Assembly: GCF_017883985.1 (NCBI RefSeq)
Contig: NZ_PRDG01000002.1
Coordinates: forward strand, 248,001 to 312,000
Source of the DNA: Streptococcus oricebi
Lineage (GTDB): Bacteria > Bacillota > Bacilli > Lactobacillales > Streptococcaceae
Direction of reading: 5' to 3'
DNA length: 64,000 bases
Positions within the stretch are counted from its first letter, which is position 1. Every line of letters begins with the position of its first letter. The position numbers and the translations under genes were made by a program. A model generated the notes under the pieces. That model worked only from the letters and a program-made list of their open reading frames with translations, was not told the origin of the DNA and made no database searches. Shown piece after piece: positions 17,040-25,267 of this stretch.

Positions 17040-18789
17040 CACCTTGAGACGTTTCTTTAACTTTTGTGACTTAAAAGAAAGAAAACAATTTTATTTATCT
17101 GTTTACCTAGGGGTCTTAAAAGCCTTTGTTATCGCCTTTCGGATTCCAGCGATTGGGCTTTTAGTCATGGCCCTGCTGGAAAAAAATATGAGCCTAGGCA
17201 CTCTTGGTCTGATTCTGGCCATCATGCTAGCCTCCATTGTTTTAAATATTTTCCTAACCTTGAAAATTACCATGTTGCAGACCGAGGCAGGCTATCGGAC
17301 TTGTGCTCAGAAGCGGATTGAGATTGCCGAGCATCTCCGCTATCTGCCCATGGGCTACTTTAATCAAGCCAGTCTGGGTAAGATTACCAGTGTAACAACC
17401 AATACCTTGGAGGCCTTGTCTGATGTGGCAACCAGGGTGGTTATGATTACGAGTCAGGGCTTTCTGACCGCCGCTATCATTACCCTTTTTGTCCTCCTTT
17501 ATGACTGGCGAATCGGCCTCTTTCTAGTGCTGGGTCTCTTGCTCTTTCTTTTGCCCAATAGTCTCATGCGTAAGCAAGTAGCTCCTATCATTGACAAAAA
17601 GCACAAAGCAGATGAGGACTTAGTTGGGCGAATACTTGAGTATAGCCAGGGGATTGCTGAGGTCAAAAACTATAATATGGTCCAGTCCTCGGCCAAAAAA
17701 CTTTCCCACTCGATTGACACCAAGCAAAGAGTGGATACCAAGACGACTCTGGTTACAGTACCCTATATCGCAAGCCAAGGAATTGTTACCAAGCTGACTG
17801 GCCTAGGCATGTCTTGCTTGTCCATCTACTTTTACCTAGATGGCAGCATGAATCTGCTGGTTTGTATCATGATGCTGATTAGCTCCTTTATGGTCTATGA
17901 AAGTCTGGATGGTGTCGGTAGTTTTTCTTCCCTTTTACGGGCGGTAGACCTATCGGTTGCCATGGTTGAGGAAATCTTGGCCATCCAACCCATGGATATT
18001 GAGGGAGAAGAGATGGAACCTAGCCATTATGCTCTGCAACTCAATCATGTTGACTTTTCTTATGAGCAGAAAAAAATTATTGACGATGTCAGCTTGACCA
18101 TTCCTGAAAAAACGACAACCGCTCTTATTGGTCCCTCAGGTAGCGGTAAAACTACCCTCTGCAATCTCATGGCCCGTTTTTGGGATGTGGACCAAGGCAG
18201 TATTTATCTGGGAGACCGGAATGTGAAAGATTATAGCTATGATAGCTTGATTCGCAATTTTAGCTTTGTCTTTCAACATGTCTACCTCTTTGAAGATAGT
18301 ATTGAGAACAATATTAAGTTTGGTAAGCCTGGTGCCAGCCATGAGGAAGTAGTGGCTGCGGCTAAAAAGGCAGCCTGCCATGACTTTATTATGAGCCTAC
18401 CAGAAGCCTACGAGACCAAGATTGGTGAAGGTGGAGCCAGCCTTTCGGGTGGGGAAAAACAACGCCTATCCATTGCTCGGGCCATTATTAAGGACGCTCC
18501 GATTATTATTTTGGACGAGGCCACAGCCAATGTTGATCCAGAAAACGAAGAAGCCCTAATGCAGGCTATTGAGGCCCTAACCCATGATAAGACCATTATT
18601 ATGATTGCCCATCGCCTCAAGACCGTCCAAAATGCCGATCAAATCGTGGTCTTGGATCAAGGACGCATCGTTCAACAAGGTCGGCACCAGGAACTTCTAG
18701 CCCAAGACGGCATCTATAGCCGTTTTATCCAAGAACGTCGCAGTGCTACCAGTTGGAAATTAGGACAAGAAGAAAATCAACCGATTTAA
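17032..18789 (+). CDS. ABC exporter half-transporter, subunit 2
   Basis: A 585-residue partner of the previous gene. Six membrane helices lie in residues ~18-300; the ATPase domain starts at ~345. Walker A is [14 protein letters not shown], the Q-loop VFQHVYLFEDS, the signature GASLSGGEKQRLSIARAI, Walker B IIILDEATANVDPENE and the switch AHRLK. Both subunits keep the catalytic glutamate, unlike heterodimers with one degenerate site (for example BmrCD- or PatAB-type pairs), so both ATP sites may hydrolyse. It is the last gene of the TetR-controlled operon; a strong terminator follows. Confidence 0.9.
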   Translation: MLDTLRRFFNFCDLKERKQFYLSVYLGVLKAFVIAFRIPAIGLLVMALLEKNMSLGTLGLILAIMLASIVLNIFLTLKITMLQTEAGYRTCAQKRIEIAEHLRYLPMGYFNQASLGKITSVTTNTLEALSDVATRVVMITSQGFLTAAIITLFVLLYDWRIGLFLVLGLLLFLLPNSLMRKQVAPIIDKKHKADEDLVGRILEYSQGIAEVKNYNMVQSSAKKLSHSIDTKQRVDTKTTLVTVPYIASQGIVTKLTGLGMSCLSIYFYLDGSMNLLVCIMMLISSFMVYESLDGVGSFSSLLRAVDLSVAMVEEILAIQPMDIEGEEMEPSHYALQLNHVDFSYEQKKIIDDVSLTIPEKTTTALIGPSGSGKTTLCNLMARFWDVDQGSIYLGDRNVKDYSYDSLIRNFSFVFQHVYLFEDSIENNIKFGKPGASHEEVVAAAKKAACHDFIMSLPEAYETKIGEGGASLSGGEKQRLSIARAIIKDAPIIILDEATANVDPENEEALMQAIEALTHDKTIIMIAHRLKTVQNADQIVVLDQGRIVQQGRHQELLAQDGIYSRFIQERRSATSWKLGQEENQPI

Positions 18790-18790
18790 G

Positions 18791-18835
18791 CAACTTCAAA
18801 AGCAAGCACTAGTAGAGGCGCTTGCTTTTTTGAGT
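18791..18835 (+). terminator. Terminator of the tetR-ABC operon
   Basis: AAGCAAGC (18800-18807) pairs with GCTTGCTT (18820-18827), extended by CAACT...AGTTG pairing outside; T6 follows the core stem. Confidence 0.85.
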
Positions 18836-18845
18836 TGTGGGAATG

Positions 18846-18854
18846 TGGTATAAT
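18846..18854 (+). promoter_or_regulatory. Extended -10 promoter of the AT-rich island
   Basis: TGG-TATAAT (TATAAT 18849-18854), 35 bases before ATG 18890. No good -35 is seen. Confidence 0.6.
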
Positions 18855-18889
18855 GGGGGAGGATAAGTTTTATATAAGGGGATTAAAAA

Positions 18890-19924
18890 ATGAATGAATT
18901 TGAAGTTTATTTACCTTTGGTAAAAGATTTGAACATAGATATTTTCTCAAAAGATTTATATAATTATGATTTTTCATCATACTCTCTAAGTTCACTACAA
19001 AAAGCAGCAATTTTATCAGTGAATAATAAGATAACTGAGAGTATATATTCTTATATGGGAAAAGCTGGTTTATTAGATAAATTGGTAAATAATAATGGAA
19101 AGGAGAAAAAAGAATATGTTGCAAAATTATCAGAATATGCACAAGCAAAATTAAATTCAGGAGAGTGGCAATTTGGTATAAAGAAAAAGACAGGTGAAGC
19201 ATATGCTGTTCTAAAAGATGTATCCACTGGAAAATTTCAAAGTTCTATTACTCTTGAAGAAAGACTTGTAAATAATTTAGGCTCATCATTAGAATTATCG
19301 GCAATCCAAGGACAACTAGCTACAATAGTTGAACGATTAGATGAATTGAATCGTTCAGTAGAAAGAGTTGAGCAAGGGCAGTATAATGATAGATATGCAG
19401 TTTTTTTTAGCGCGCGTCAGATGATTATTGAGGGGTTAACAACTTCTGATAAATCTTTACGAGAGCAGTTGCTTTTTTCGGTAATCAAAACAAATAATGA
19501 TACAATCGCTAAGTTGATGTTAGCTGTCTATCATGATAGTATAAACTTTGTTAACCCAAAGACAGAAAAGAAAGAAGCAGACAGAATAAATATTTTTCTT
19601 CAACAATCAATGACTTATTTAAACTTGTCTGTTCAATTGAATGTTATTGCTTATACAATTTTAGGGGAAAAACAGCCTATCATGGCATGCCTTGCTAATT
19701 ACAATGCTTTCATTCAACAAACATTACTAAAGGAAATTGGGAAAAACAAAAAATCAATAGCATGGAAGATTGACAATGCAAGTAAAGGAGATAGCGGAAA
19801 TGTTTTAAAATTAACAGAAGATATATCGGAAAAGATTAGTAATCTACTGGAGACTAATAAATTACAAGGGATAGAAGGAGAAGATTATGAAAAACTTGGA
19901 AATAAAAAAATGCAAATGGCCTAA
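18890..19924 (+). CDS. Uncharacterised helical/coiled-coil protein of an AT-rich island
   Basis: A 344-residue protein I cannot assign to a named family. The N-terminal ~110 residues are mixed polar/helical (LSSLQKAAILSVNNKITESIYSYM). Residues ~135-170 form a coiled coil (IQGQLATIVERLDELNRSVERVEQG) ending in QYNDRYAVFFSARQMIIEG, a block that I recall loosely from other uncharacterised bacterial proteins. The rest is helical, with no signal peptide and no clear membrane segment. Base composition differs sharply from its neighbours: 16 G/C of 60 in 19561-19620 against 33 of 60 in 18421-18480 of the upstream ABC gene, with TTA/AAA/AAT codons favoured. It has its own promoter and overlaps the next small gene by 38 bases. 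Horizontal transfer is likely; an anti-phage or toxin-like function is possible but unsupported. Confidence 0.7.
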   Translation: MNEFEVYLPLVKDLNIDIFSKDLYNYDFSSYSLSSLQKAAILSVNNKITESIYSYMGKAGLLDKLVNNNGKEKKEYVAKLSEYAQAKLNSGEWQFGIKKKTGEAYAVLKDVSTGKFQSSITLEERLVNNLGSSLELSAIQGQLATIVERLDELNRSVERVEQGQYNDRYAVFFSARQMIIEGLTTSDKSLREQLLFSVIKTNNDTIAKLMLAVYHDSINFVNPKTEKKEADRINIFLQQSMTYLNLSVQLNVIAYTILGEKQPIMACLANYNAFIQQTLLKEIGKNKKSIAWKIDNASKGDSGNVLKLTEDISEKISNLLETNKLQGIEGEDYEKLGNKKMQMA

Positions 19925-20069
19925 ATGTCAGAAAGAAGTATATGATGAAAAGATGTTGTTTTGTGGAGAACATGAAAAAATTGGAAAATCTTGGTTAAAA
20001 AAAGGCGTAAAAAGTGTTGTTGGAGTAGTAGGTGCGGGTATACTATATCAAATAAAGAAAAAGAATTAA
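19887..20069 (+). CDS. Small zinc-site plus hydrophobic-tail protein
   Basis: A 60-residue protein. The N-terminus has a C-x4-C-x11-C-x2-H pattern (CKWPKC ... CGEH), a probable zinc-binding knuckle of a kind seen at the ends of phage and nuclease proteins. It is followed by a basic stretch and a hydrophobic segment (VKSVVGVVGAGILYQI) that could insert in or touch the membrane. GAAGGAGA precedes the ATG, which lies inside the 3' end of the 344-residue gene in another frame (38-base overlap), so the two are translationally coupled and probably work together. The AT-rich composition matches its partner. The function is unknown. The DUF2130 gene starts 12 bases downstream but has ordinary core composition. 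Confidence 0.65.
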   Translation: MKNLEIKKCKWPKCQKEVYDEKMLFCGEHEKIGKSWLKKGVKSVVGVVGAGILYQIKKKN

Positions 20070-20080
20070 CGAGGTAGCCC

Positions 20081-21358
20081 ATGAACGAAATTAAATGCCC
20101 CCATTGTGGGACGATTTTTACGGTAAATGAAACGCAGTACAGCGAGCTTTTAGCGCAGGTGCGCACCAGTGAGTTTGAGAGTGAAATCCATGCCCGCTTG
20201 GAGCAGGAGTTGGCTTTGGCTCAGCAAAAGGCAGCCAACGAGCAACAGGCCTTGCTTGCTGAAAAATCACAGGAAATTGCGGATTTGCAGCACCAGATTG
20301 AAGCCTTTGCGACCGAGAAAGAATTGCTCAAAAAAGAGGTGGAGCAAGACTTGGCGCAACGCTTGCTGGATAAGGATAAGGAAGTGCAAAAGCTGGAAAA
20401 CCAGCTTGAGACCCTCCGTTTGGAACATGAAAATCAACTGCAAAAATCGCTGGCTTCTCTTGAAAAGGAGCGGGATGAGGCTAAAAATCAGCTCCGTTTG
20501 CAGTCGACCGAAAATGAGCTGTCCTTGTCCTCGGTCAAGCAAAATTATGAGGCCCAGCTGAAAGCCGCTAATGAGCAGGTAGAGTTTTACAAGAATTTTA
20601 AGGCCCAGCAATCAACCAAGGCTATCGGTGAGAGCTTGGAGCAATACGCCGAGAGCGAGTTCAACAAGGTACGTTCCTATGCCTTTCCCCGCGCTTATTT
20701 TGGCAAGGATAATGAGGTGTCGAGCGCTTCGGGCTCCAAGGGAGATTTTATTTTCCGTGAGCTTGATGAAAATGGTGTTGAAATCATTTCCATTATGTTT
20801 GAGATGAAAAATGAGGCCGATACAACCAAGACCAAGCATAAAAACAGTGATTTCTATAAGGAATTGGACAAGGACCGGCGCGAGAAGAAATGTGAATACG
20901 CTGTGCTTGTTACCATGTTGGAAGCTGACAACGACTACTTTAACACGGGGATTGTGGATGTCAGCCATGAATACCAAAAGATGTATGTTGTCCGGCCCCA
21001 GTTCTTTATCCAGCTGATTGGACTTTTACGAAATGCAGCCCTTAACTCGCTTAAATACAAGCAGGAACTGGCCCTGGTTAGGGAGCAAAATATTGATATT
21101 ACCCATTTTGAGGAAGATTTAGAGACCTTCAAGGTCGCCTTTGCCAAAAATTACAATTCAGCCAGCACCAACTTTGGCAAAGCGATTGATGAGATTGACA
21201 AGGCAATCAAGCGGATGGAAGCGGTCAAGTCGGCCCTGCTCACCAGTGAAAATCAGCTGCGTCTGGCCAATAACAAGCTGGACGATGTCTCCGTTAAAAA
21301 ACTGACCCGCAAAAACCCAACCATGAAAAAGAAGTTTGAGGCCTTGAAGGGGGAGTAG
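20081..21358 (+). CDS. DUF2130-family coiled-coil protein
   Basis: A 425-residue protein. It begins MNEIKCPHCGTIFTV with one CxxC pair, followed by a very long coiled coil (residues ~25-185, rich in Q, E, L, K). The C-terminal domain (~190-345) contains GSKGDFIF, FEMKNEADTTKTKHKN and EYAVLVTMLEADNDYF, the conserved core of DUF2130. Its D...E-x-K spacing resembles a restriction-endonuclease-like nuclease fold. The molecular role of the family is not established to my knowledge. Composition is normal for the chromosome, in contrast to the two genes just upstream. It starts 12 bases after the small zinc protein and may share its transcript. Confidence 0.85.
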   Translation: MNEIKCPHCGTIFTVNETQYSELLAQVRTSEFESEIHARLEQELALAQQKAANEQQALLAEKSQEIADLQHQIEAFATEKELLKKEVEQDLAQRLLDKDKEVQKLENQLETLRLEHENQLQKSLASLEKERDEAKNQLRLQSTENELSLSSVKQNYEAQLKAANEQVEFYKNFKAQQSTKAIGESLEQYAESEFNKVRSYAFPRAYFGKDNEVSSASGSKGDFIFRELDENGVEIISIMFEMKNEADTTKTKHKNSDFYKELDKDRREKKCEYAVLVTMLEADNDYFNTGIVDVSHEYQKMYVVRPQFFIQLIGLLRNAALNSLKYKQELALVREQNIDITHFEEDLETFKVAFAKNYNSASTNFGKAIDEIDKAIKRMEAVKSALLTSENQLRLANNKLDDVSVKKLTRKNPTMKKKFEALKGE

Positions 21359-21396
21359 GAAGCTCTTAATTGCTATTTTAAAGATAGGAAAAGCTT

Positions 21397-21831
21397 ATGA
21401 AAATTAGACAGGCAAGTTTGGCAGATGTATCCGCCTTGCTTCCGCTTTATGAGGATTTGGGCTATCCAACGACACAGAAATTACTGAGCCAGCGTTTGGA
21501 AAATATTTTGTCAAATTCTACTTATGGCTGTTTAGTCGCCGAGGAGAAGGAGGAAATTCTTGGATTTTTAGGCTATGTGCAATTATGTTTCTTTGAAGAT
21601 GAGGGAAGCTATTTTCGTATTCTTGCCTTGTCTGTCCGTCAGGAGAGCCGTCGAAAAGGCATTGGGACTGCCTTGCTGAATGAGTTGAAGAAAATCGCAG
21701 AGCAAAATAGAGTCAAAGCCCTGACTCTCAATAGCGGACTTGGGGTTGACAGGCAAGTTGCTTATCGCTTTTACGAAAAATTTGGCTTTGAAAAAGTCAC
21801 GACTGGCTTTGGACTATATCTTGAAGAATAG
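21397..21831 (+). CDS. GNAT-family N-acetyltransferase
   Basis: A 144-residue single-domain acetyltransferase. MKIRQASLADVSALLPLYEDLGY is a typical GNAT opening; FRILALSVRQESRRKGIGTALL (~78-98) holds the acetyl-CoA pyrophosphate loop (R-x2-G-x-G/A); YRFYEKFGFEKV is motif B. The acceptor substrate is unknown; the family acetylates small amines, antibiotics or protein N-termini. It stands alone between DUF2130 and truB with an AGGAAAAG ribosome site. Confidence 0.85.
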   Translation: MKIRQASLADVSALLPLYEDLGYPTTQKLLSQRLENILSNSTYGCLVAEEKEEILGFLGYVQLCFFEDEGSYFRILALSVRQESRRKGIGTALLNELKKIAEQNRVKALTLNSGLGVDRQVAYRFYEKFGFEKVTTGFGLYLEE

Positions 21832-21865
21832 GCGGTTTCCGTCTGTTCTTTTTCTTATCTGAATA

Positions 21866-21881
21866 TGCTATAATACTACCA
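21866..21881 (+). promoter_or_regulatory. truB promoter predicting a leaderless mRNA
   Basis: Extended TGC-TATAAT (TATAAT 21869-21874) is followed by only six bases before ATG 21881. The normal start point coincides with the A of ATG, and no ribosome site fits in between. Confidence 0.7.
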
Positions 21882-22759
21882 TGAACGGAATTATCAACTT
21901 GAAAAAAGAGGCGGGGATGACCTCGCATGATGTGGTTTTTAAGCTACGCAAGATTTTGGGGACCAAAAAGATTGGGCACGGTGGTACGCTAGATCCTGAT
22001 GTGGTCGGGGTTTTGCCCATTGCGGTCGGTAAGGCGACCCGCTTAATTGAATATATGCAAGAGGAAGGCAAGGTCTATGAGGGCGAAATTTGCCTTGGTT
22101 TTTCGACGACAACAGAAGATGCCAGTGGTGAGCTTGTTGAGAAAACACCTGTGAGTCAAGCTATCGAAGAAAGCGCAGTGGACGCTGCTTTGCAATCTTT
22201 CCTTGGTCAAATCACGCAAATTCCCCCCATGTACTCAGCGGTCAAGGTGGACGGGCGCAAGCTCTATGAATACGCTCGAGCAGGGCAGGAAGTGGAGCGT
22301 CCCGAGCGGCAGGTGACCATTTACTCTTTTGAGCGGACCAGTCCTCTTACCTATAGGGAGGATTGTCTTTTCTTCAGCTTTCGGGTCAAATGCAGCAAGG
22401 GGACTTACATTCGCACCTTGTCTGTTGATGTGGGCCAAAAGCTGGGCTATGCTAGCCACATGTCACACTTGACACGGACCAAGGCGGCTGGTATGGACTT
22501 GGCTAACTCCTTGACCCTCGCTCAAATTGCAGAGCAAATGGATAAGGAGGATCAATCTTTCCTACAACCCTTGGAGTTGGGAATTGGTGATTTGGAAAGG
22601 ATTGACTTGTCAGAGCAGGACCTGCAGGAAGTTGGCTTTGGTCGTTTTATTCAATGGTCCTCAGCAGCTCCACTCTTAGCTGCTTTTTATCAGGAGCGCC
22701 TGGTTGCCATTTTAGAAAAAAGGGGTTCCGATTACAAGCCTAAAAAGGTCTTTCTCTGA
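21881..22759 (+). CDS. truB: tRNA pseudouridine(55) synthase
   Basis: A 292-residue enzyme that converts U55 of the tRNA T-loop to pseudouridine. [19 protein letters not shown] is the classic start; [26 protein letters not shown] holds the catalytic aspartate (GTLDPD); [38 protein letters not shown] and [13 protein letters not shown] are the further conserved blocks. It is followed 22 bases later by ribF, the usual streptococcal partner. No Shine-Dalgarno lies upstream, which fits a leaderless transcript. Confidence 0.96.
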   Translation: MNGIINLKKEAGMTSHDVVFKLRKILGTKKIGHGGTLDPDVVGVLPIAVGKATRLIEYMQEEGKVYEGEICLGFSTTTEDASGELVEKTPVSQAIEESAVDAALQSFLGQITQIPPMYSAVKVDGRKLYEYARAGQEVERPERQVTIYSFERTSPLTYREDCLFFSFRVKCSKGTYIRTLSVDVGQKLGYASHMSHLTRTKAAGMDLANSLTLAQIAEQMDKEDQSFLQPLELGIGDLERIDLSEQDLQEVGFGRFIQWSSAAPLLAAFYQERLVAILEKRGSDYKPKKVFL

Positions 22760-22766
22760 TATTTTA

Positions 22767-22775
22767 TGATAAAAT
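22767..22775 (+). promoter_or_regulatory. Possible internal ribF promoter (leaderless spacing)
   Basis: TGA-TAAAAT (TAAAAT 22770-22775) sits exactly six bases before ATG 22782, the same geometry as truB. ribF could also be reached by readthrough from truB. Confidence 0.45.
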
Positions 22776-22781
22776 AGGTAG

Positions 22782-23702
22782 ATGATGAAAACGATTAGAA
22801 TAAAAAATGAATATGATATTGAACAGGTGGAGGATACGGTCTTGGTCTTGGGCTATTTTGACGGCCTTCATCAGGGGCATCGGGCCCTGTTTGCAGAAGC
22901 TAGAAAATTAGCCAAGGAGCAGGGCTTAAAGATTGCCCTATTGACCTTTCCTGAGTCGCCTAAGTTGGCCTTTGTTCGTTATAAGCCGGACTTGCTTTTG
23001 CACCTGTCCACGCCCGAGGAGCGGGCAGCACAGTTGGCTGATTTAGGGGTAGACTATTTCTATTTGATTGATTTTACCAGTCGTTTTGCCCGGCATACGG
23101 CCCAGGAGTTTTTTGATAAGTATGTGAAAAGACTAAAGGCTAGGGCCTTGGTGGCTGGTTTTGACTATCACTTTGGCTCAGACTGCAAGGGTGTTGAGGA
23201 TTTGGCGACATATTTTTCTGGTCCCTTTGTAGTGGTTCCAGCTGTGACCGAGCAGGGTGAAAAGGTGAGCTCCACTCGGATTCGCCAGACCATTCTGGCA
23301 GGGCAGGTGGCTCAAGCGGCCAAGTTATTGGGTCATCCCTTATCCACCAGGGGCATGGTGGTCCATGGAGATGCGCGTGGGCGGACAATTGGTTTTCCTA
23401 CGGCTAATCTTGCTCCCTTGGATCGGGTGATTTTACCGGCAGACGGGGTCTATGTGGTTGAAGTGGAGCATGATGGCAAACTTTATCGCGGTATGGCCAG
23501 CGTTGGAAAGAACATGACCTTTGAGGGGACCGAGTTACGCTTTGAAGCTAATATTTTTGATTTCTCTCAGGATATTTATGGAGATACCATCCAGGTCTTT
23601 TGGTTGGATAAGATTCGGGATATGGTAAAATTTGATAGTGTGGAGGCCCTGGTAGAACAACTAGAAGCAGATGAAAAGTTTGCAAGGCAGTGGAAAAATT
23701 AG
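22782..23702 (+). CDS. ribF: Bifunctional riboflavin kinase / FAD synthetase
   Basis: A 306-residue enzyme that makes FMN from riboflavin and FAD from FMN. The N-terminal nucleotidyltransferase domain has VLGYFDGLHQGHRALF (HxGH-type) and the substrate block GFDYHFGSDCKG, then STRIRQTILAGQVAQAAKLLGHPL. The C-terminal kinase domain (~180-306) has GRTIGFPTANL, DGVYVVEVEHDG, GMASVGKNMTFEG and FEANIFDFSQDIYG. Two ATGs are adjacent at 22782/22785. It is paired with truB as in related genomes. No FMN riboswitch is seen upstream. Confidence 0.95.
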   Translation: MMKTIRIKNEYDIEQVEDTVLVLGYFDGLHQGHRALFAEARKLAKEQGLKIALLTFPESPKLAFVRYKPDLLLHLSTPEERAAQLADLGVDYFYLIDFTSRFARHTAQEFFDKYVKRLKARALVAGFDYHFGSDCKGVEDLATYFSGPFVVVPAVTEQGEKVSSTRIRQTILAGQVAQAAKLLGHPLSTRGMVVHGDARGRTIGFPTANLAPLDRVILPADGVYVVEVEHDGKLYRGMASVGKNMTFEGTELRFEANIFDFSQDIYGDTIQVFWLDKIRDMVKFDSVEALVEQLEADEKFARQWKN

Positions 23703-23786
23703 GAAAGTAAGGGATTCTTCCCGGCTTTTCCTTTAAAGAATAATGAGAAATGTCAGAAAGTGCTAGTCAAGTCTCATAAAATTTAG

Positions 23787-23792
23787 TATAAT
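23787..23792 (+). promoter_or_regulatory. spx promoter -10
   Basis: TATAAT at 23787-23792, 34 bases before ATG 23827, without a recognisable -35. Confidence 0.5.
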
Positions 23793-23826
23793 AGAAATAG
23801 TTATTAACAATGAAGAAGAGAAAAGC

Positions 23827-24228
23827 ATGATTACATTATTTTTATCACCGAGTTGTACCAGTTGCCGCAAGGCGCGGGCTTGGTTGTTAAACCATGATGT
23901 CCCCTTTAAAGAGCACAATATCATGACCAGTCCCTTGTCGGCGCCCGAGTTACAGCATATCTTGTCGCTGACTGAAAATGGGACCGATGATATTATTTCA
24001 ACTCGTTCAAAAATCTTTCAAAAATTAGACTTGGATGTAGAAAGTTTATCTATCTCGGAGTTGATTCGACTCATTGAGGAAAATCCGAGCCTCTTGCGGC
24101 GGCCAGTTATTCTAGACGGCAAGAGAATGCAAATCGGTTTTAATGAAGATGAAATCCGTGCTTTTTTACCGCGCAGTTATCGCCAGCAAGAGCTGCGAAA
24201 TGCAACCCTAAAAGCTGAAATTGAGTAA
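23827..24228 (+). CDS. spx: Spx-family transcriptional regulator
   Basis: A 133-residue ArsC-fold protein. The redox switch SPSCTSCRKA (CxxC at residues 10 and 13) lies near the N-terminus; RRPVILDGKRMQIGFNEDEIRAFLP near the C-terminus is the conserved block that carries the RNA-polymerase-contact region of Spx. Spx binds the alpha subunit of RNA polymerase and redirects transcription under thiol/oxidative stress. Streptococci usually carry two paralogues; I cannot say which one this is. It is followed three bases later by a UPF0223 gene. Confidence 0.93.
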   Translation: MITLFLSPSCTSCRKARAWLLNHDVPFKEHNIMTSPLSAPELQHILSLTENGTDDIISTRSKIFQKLDLDVESLSISELIRLIEENPSLLRRPVILDGKRMQIGFNEDEIRAFLPRSYRQQELRNATLKAEIE

Positions 24229-24231
24229 AGT

Positions 24232-24510
24232 ATGAATAAAAATTATAGTTACCCACTAGATTTATCGTGGAGCACTGAAGAGCTTGCTTCAGTGCTTTCT
24301 TTTTTCAATCATGTTGAGGCGGCCTATGAGGATAAGCTAGCAGCCGAGAAATTGTTGGTCTCTTATGCGGCTTTTAAAGAGGTCGTGCCCAGTAAGGCAG
24401 AGGAAAAGCGCTTGGACCGTGAGTTTGAACGGGCTAGTGGCTACTCTCTTTATCGGGCTGTGCAAGCGGCCAAAAGTAAGGAGAAAGGAATGATTTCTCT
24501 TGGAAAATAG
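24232..24510 (+). CDS. UPF0223-family small protein
   Basis: A 92-residue acidic helical protein: [29 protein letters not shown], then [38 protein letters not shown]. This pattern matches the UPF0223 family (B. subtilis YktA), whose function is not known. Start ATG 24232 is just after the spx stop with little ribosome site, suggesting coupling to spx. The 3' end overlaps the next gene by 11 bases. Confidence 0.85.
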   Translation: MNKNYSYPLDLSWSTEELASVLSFFNHVEAAYEDKLAAEKLLVSYAAFKEVVPSKAEEKRLDREFERASGYSLYRAVQAAKSKEKGMISLGK

Positions 24511-25267
24511 ATTTGCCTTTGCTAGGGACTTGGTCTATCAGGCTGGCGCTTATCTTTTGGACCACCAGGACCATTGTTTCAAGGTGGAGACCAAGTCTGG
24601 TCCGACCGACTTGGTGACCCAACTAGACCAGGAAGTCCAGGACTTTTTGGTGGAGCGGATTTTGGCCCGCTATCCCCAGGATGGAATCTTGGCAGAAGAA
24701 AAGGGCTTGCGCCATCAGATTGACCAGGGCCCGGTCTGGATTATTGACCCGATTGATGGGACTACAAACTTTGTCACCCAAAGAAGGGACTATGCCATTA
24801 TGCTGGCCTACTTTGAGGATGGTGTGGGACAATTCGGGATTATTTACGATGTCAGCCGTGGGGAAATCTACCATGGTGGTGGTAGATTTGACGTTTATTG
24901 TAATGAAAAAAAGCTGCCTCCTTTTCAAAACAAACCCTTGTCTGACTTTTTATTGGCGGCCAATGCAGGCATGCTGGAGAGCAATCACTGGGGAGTCGCT
25001 GACTTGGCCAAGGAAACCTTGGGTGTCAGGGTATATGGTAGTGCTGGAATTAGTTTTTCCAAGGTCTTATCAGGCCAGTTGCTGACCTATCTCTCCTATA
25101 TCTGGCCTTGGGACTATGCGGCAGCAGCAGTTATGGGGGAAAAGTTGGGCTATTGTCTCCTAACCTTTGATGGAGAAAGGCCAGACTTCCAGACTCGTCA
25201 AGGAGTTATTATGCTGCCTAAGGAAAAAATAAGTGAATTTAAAAACTATATCAAAAAGGAGGACTAG
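24500..25267 (+). CDS. Inositol monophosphatase-family phosphatase
   Basis: A 255-residue Mg-dependent phosphatase of the SuhB/CysQ/FBPase fold. Metal ligands: ILAEEKG (EE, ~65), [12 protein letters not shown] (DPIDGT, ~82-92) and the C-terminal [10 protein letters not shown] (~205). TTG 24500 is the only start that gives the normal N-terminus; AAAGGA lies about ten bases upstream, inside the UPF0223 gene. The natural substrate in streptococci is not clear (inositol phosphate, NADP-type or nucleotide phosphates). It is tightly packed between its neighbours, so it is probably part of one transcript from spx to the methyltransferase. Confidence 0.88.
   Translation: MENRFAFARDLVYQAGAYLLDHQDHCFKVETKSGPTDLVTQLDQEVQDFLVERILARYPQDGILAEEKGLRHQIDQGPVWIIDPIDGTTNFVTQRRDYAIMLAYFEDGVGQFGIIYDVSRGEIYHGGGRFDVYCNEKKLPPFQNKPLSDFLLAANAGMLESNHWGVADLAKETLGVRVYGSAGISFSKVLSGQLLTYLSYIWPWDYAAAAVMGEKLGYCLLTFDGERPDFQTRQGVIMLPKEKISEFKNYIKKED

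Noticed and set aside
22728-22781. FMN riboswitch before ribF
   Set aside because: Only 22 bases lie between truB and ribF; the conserved RFN element does not fit.
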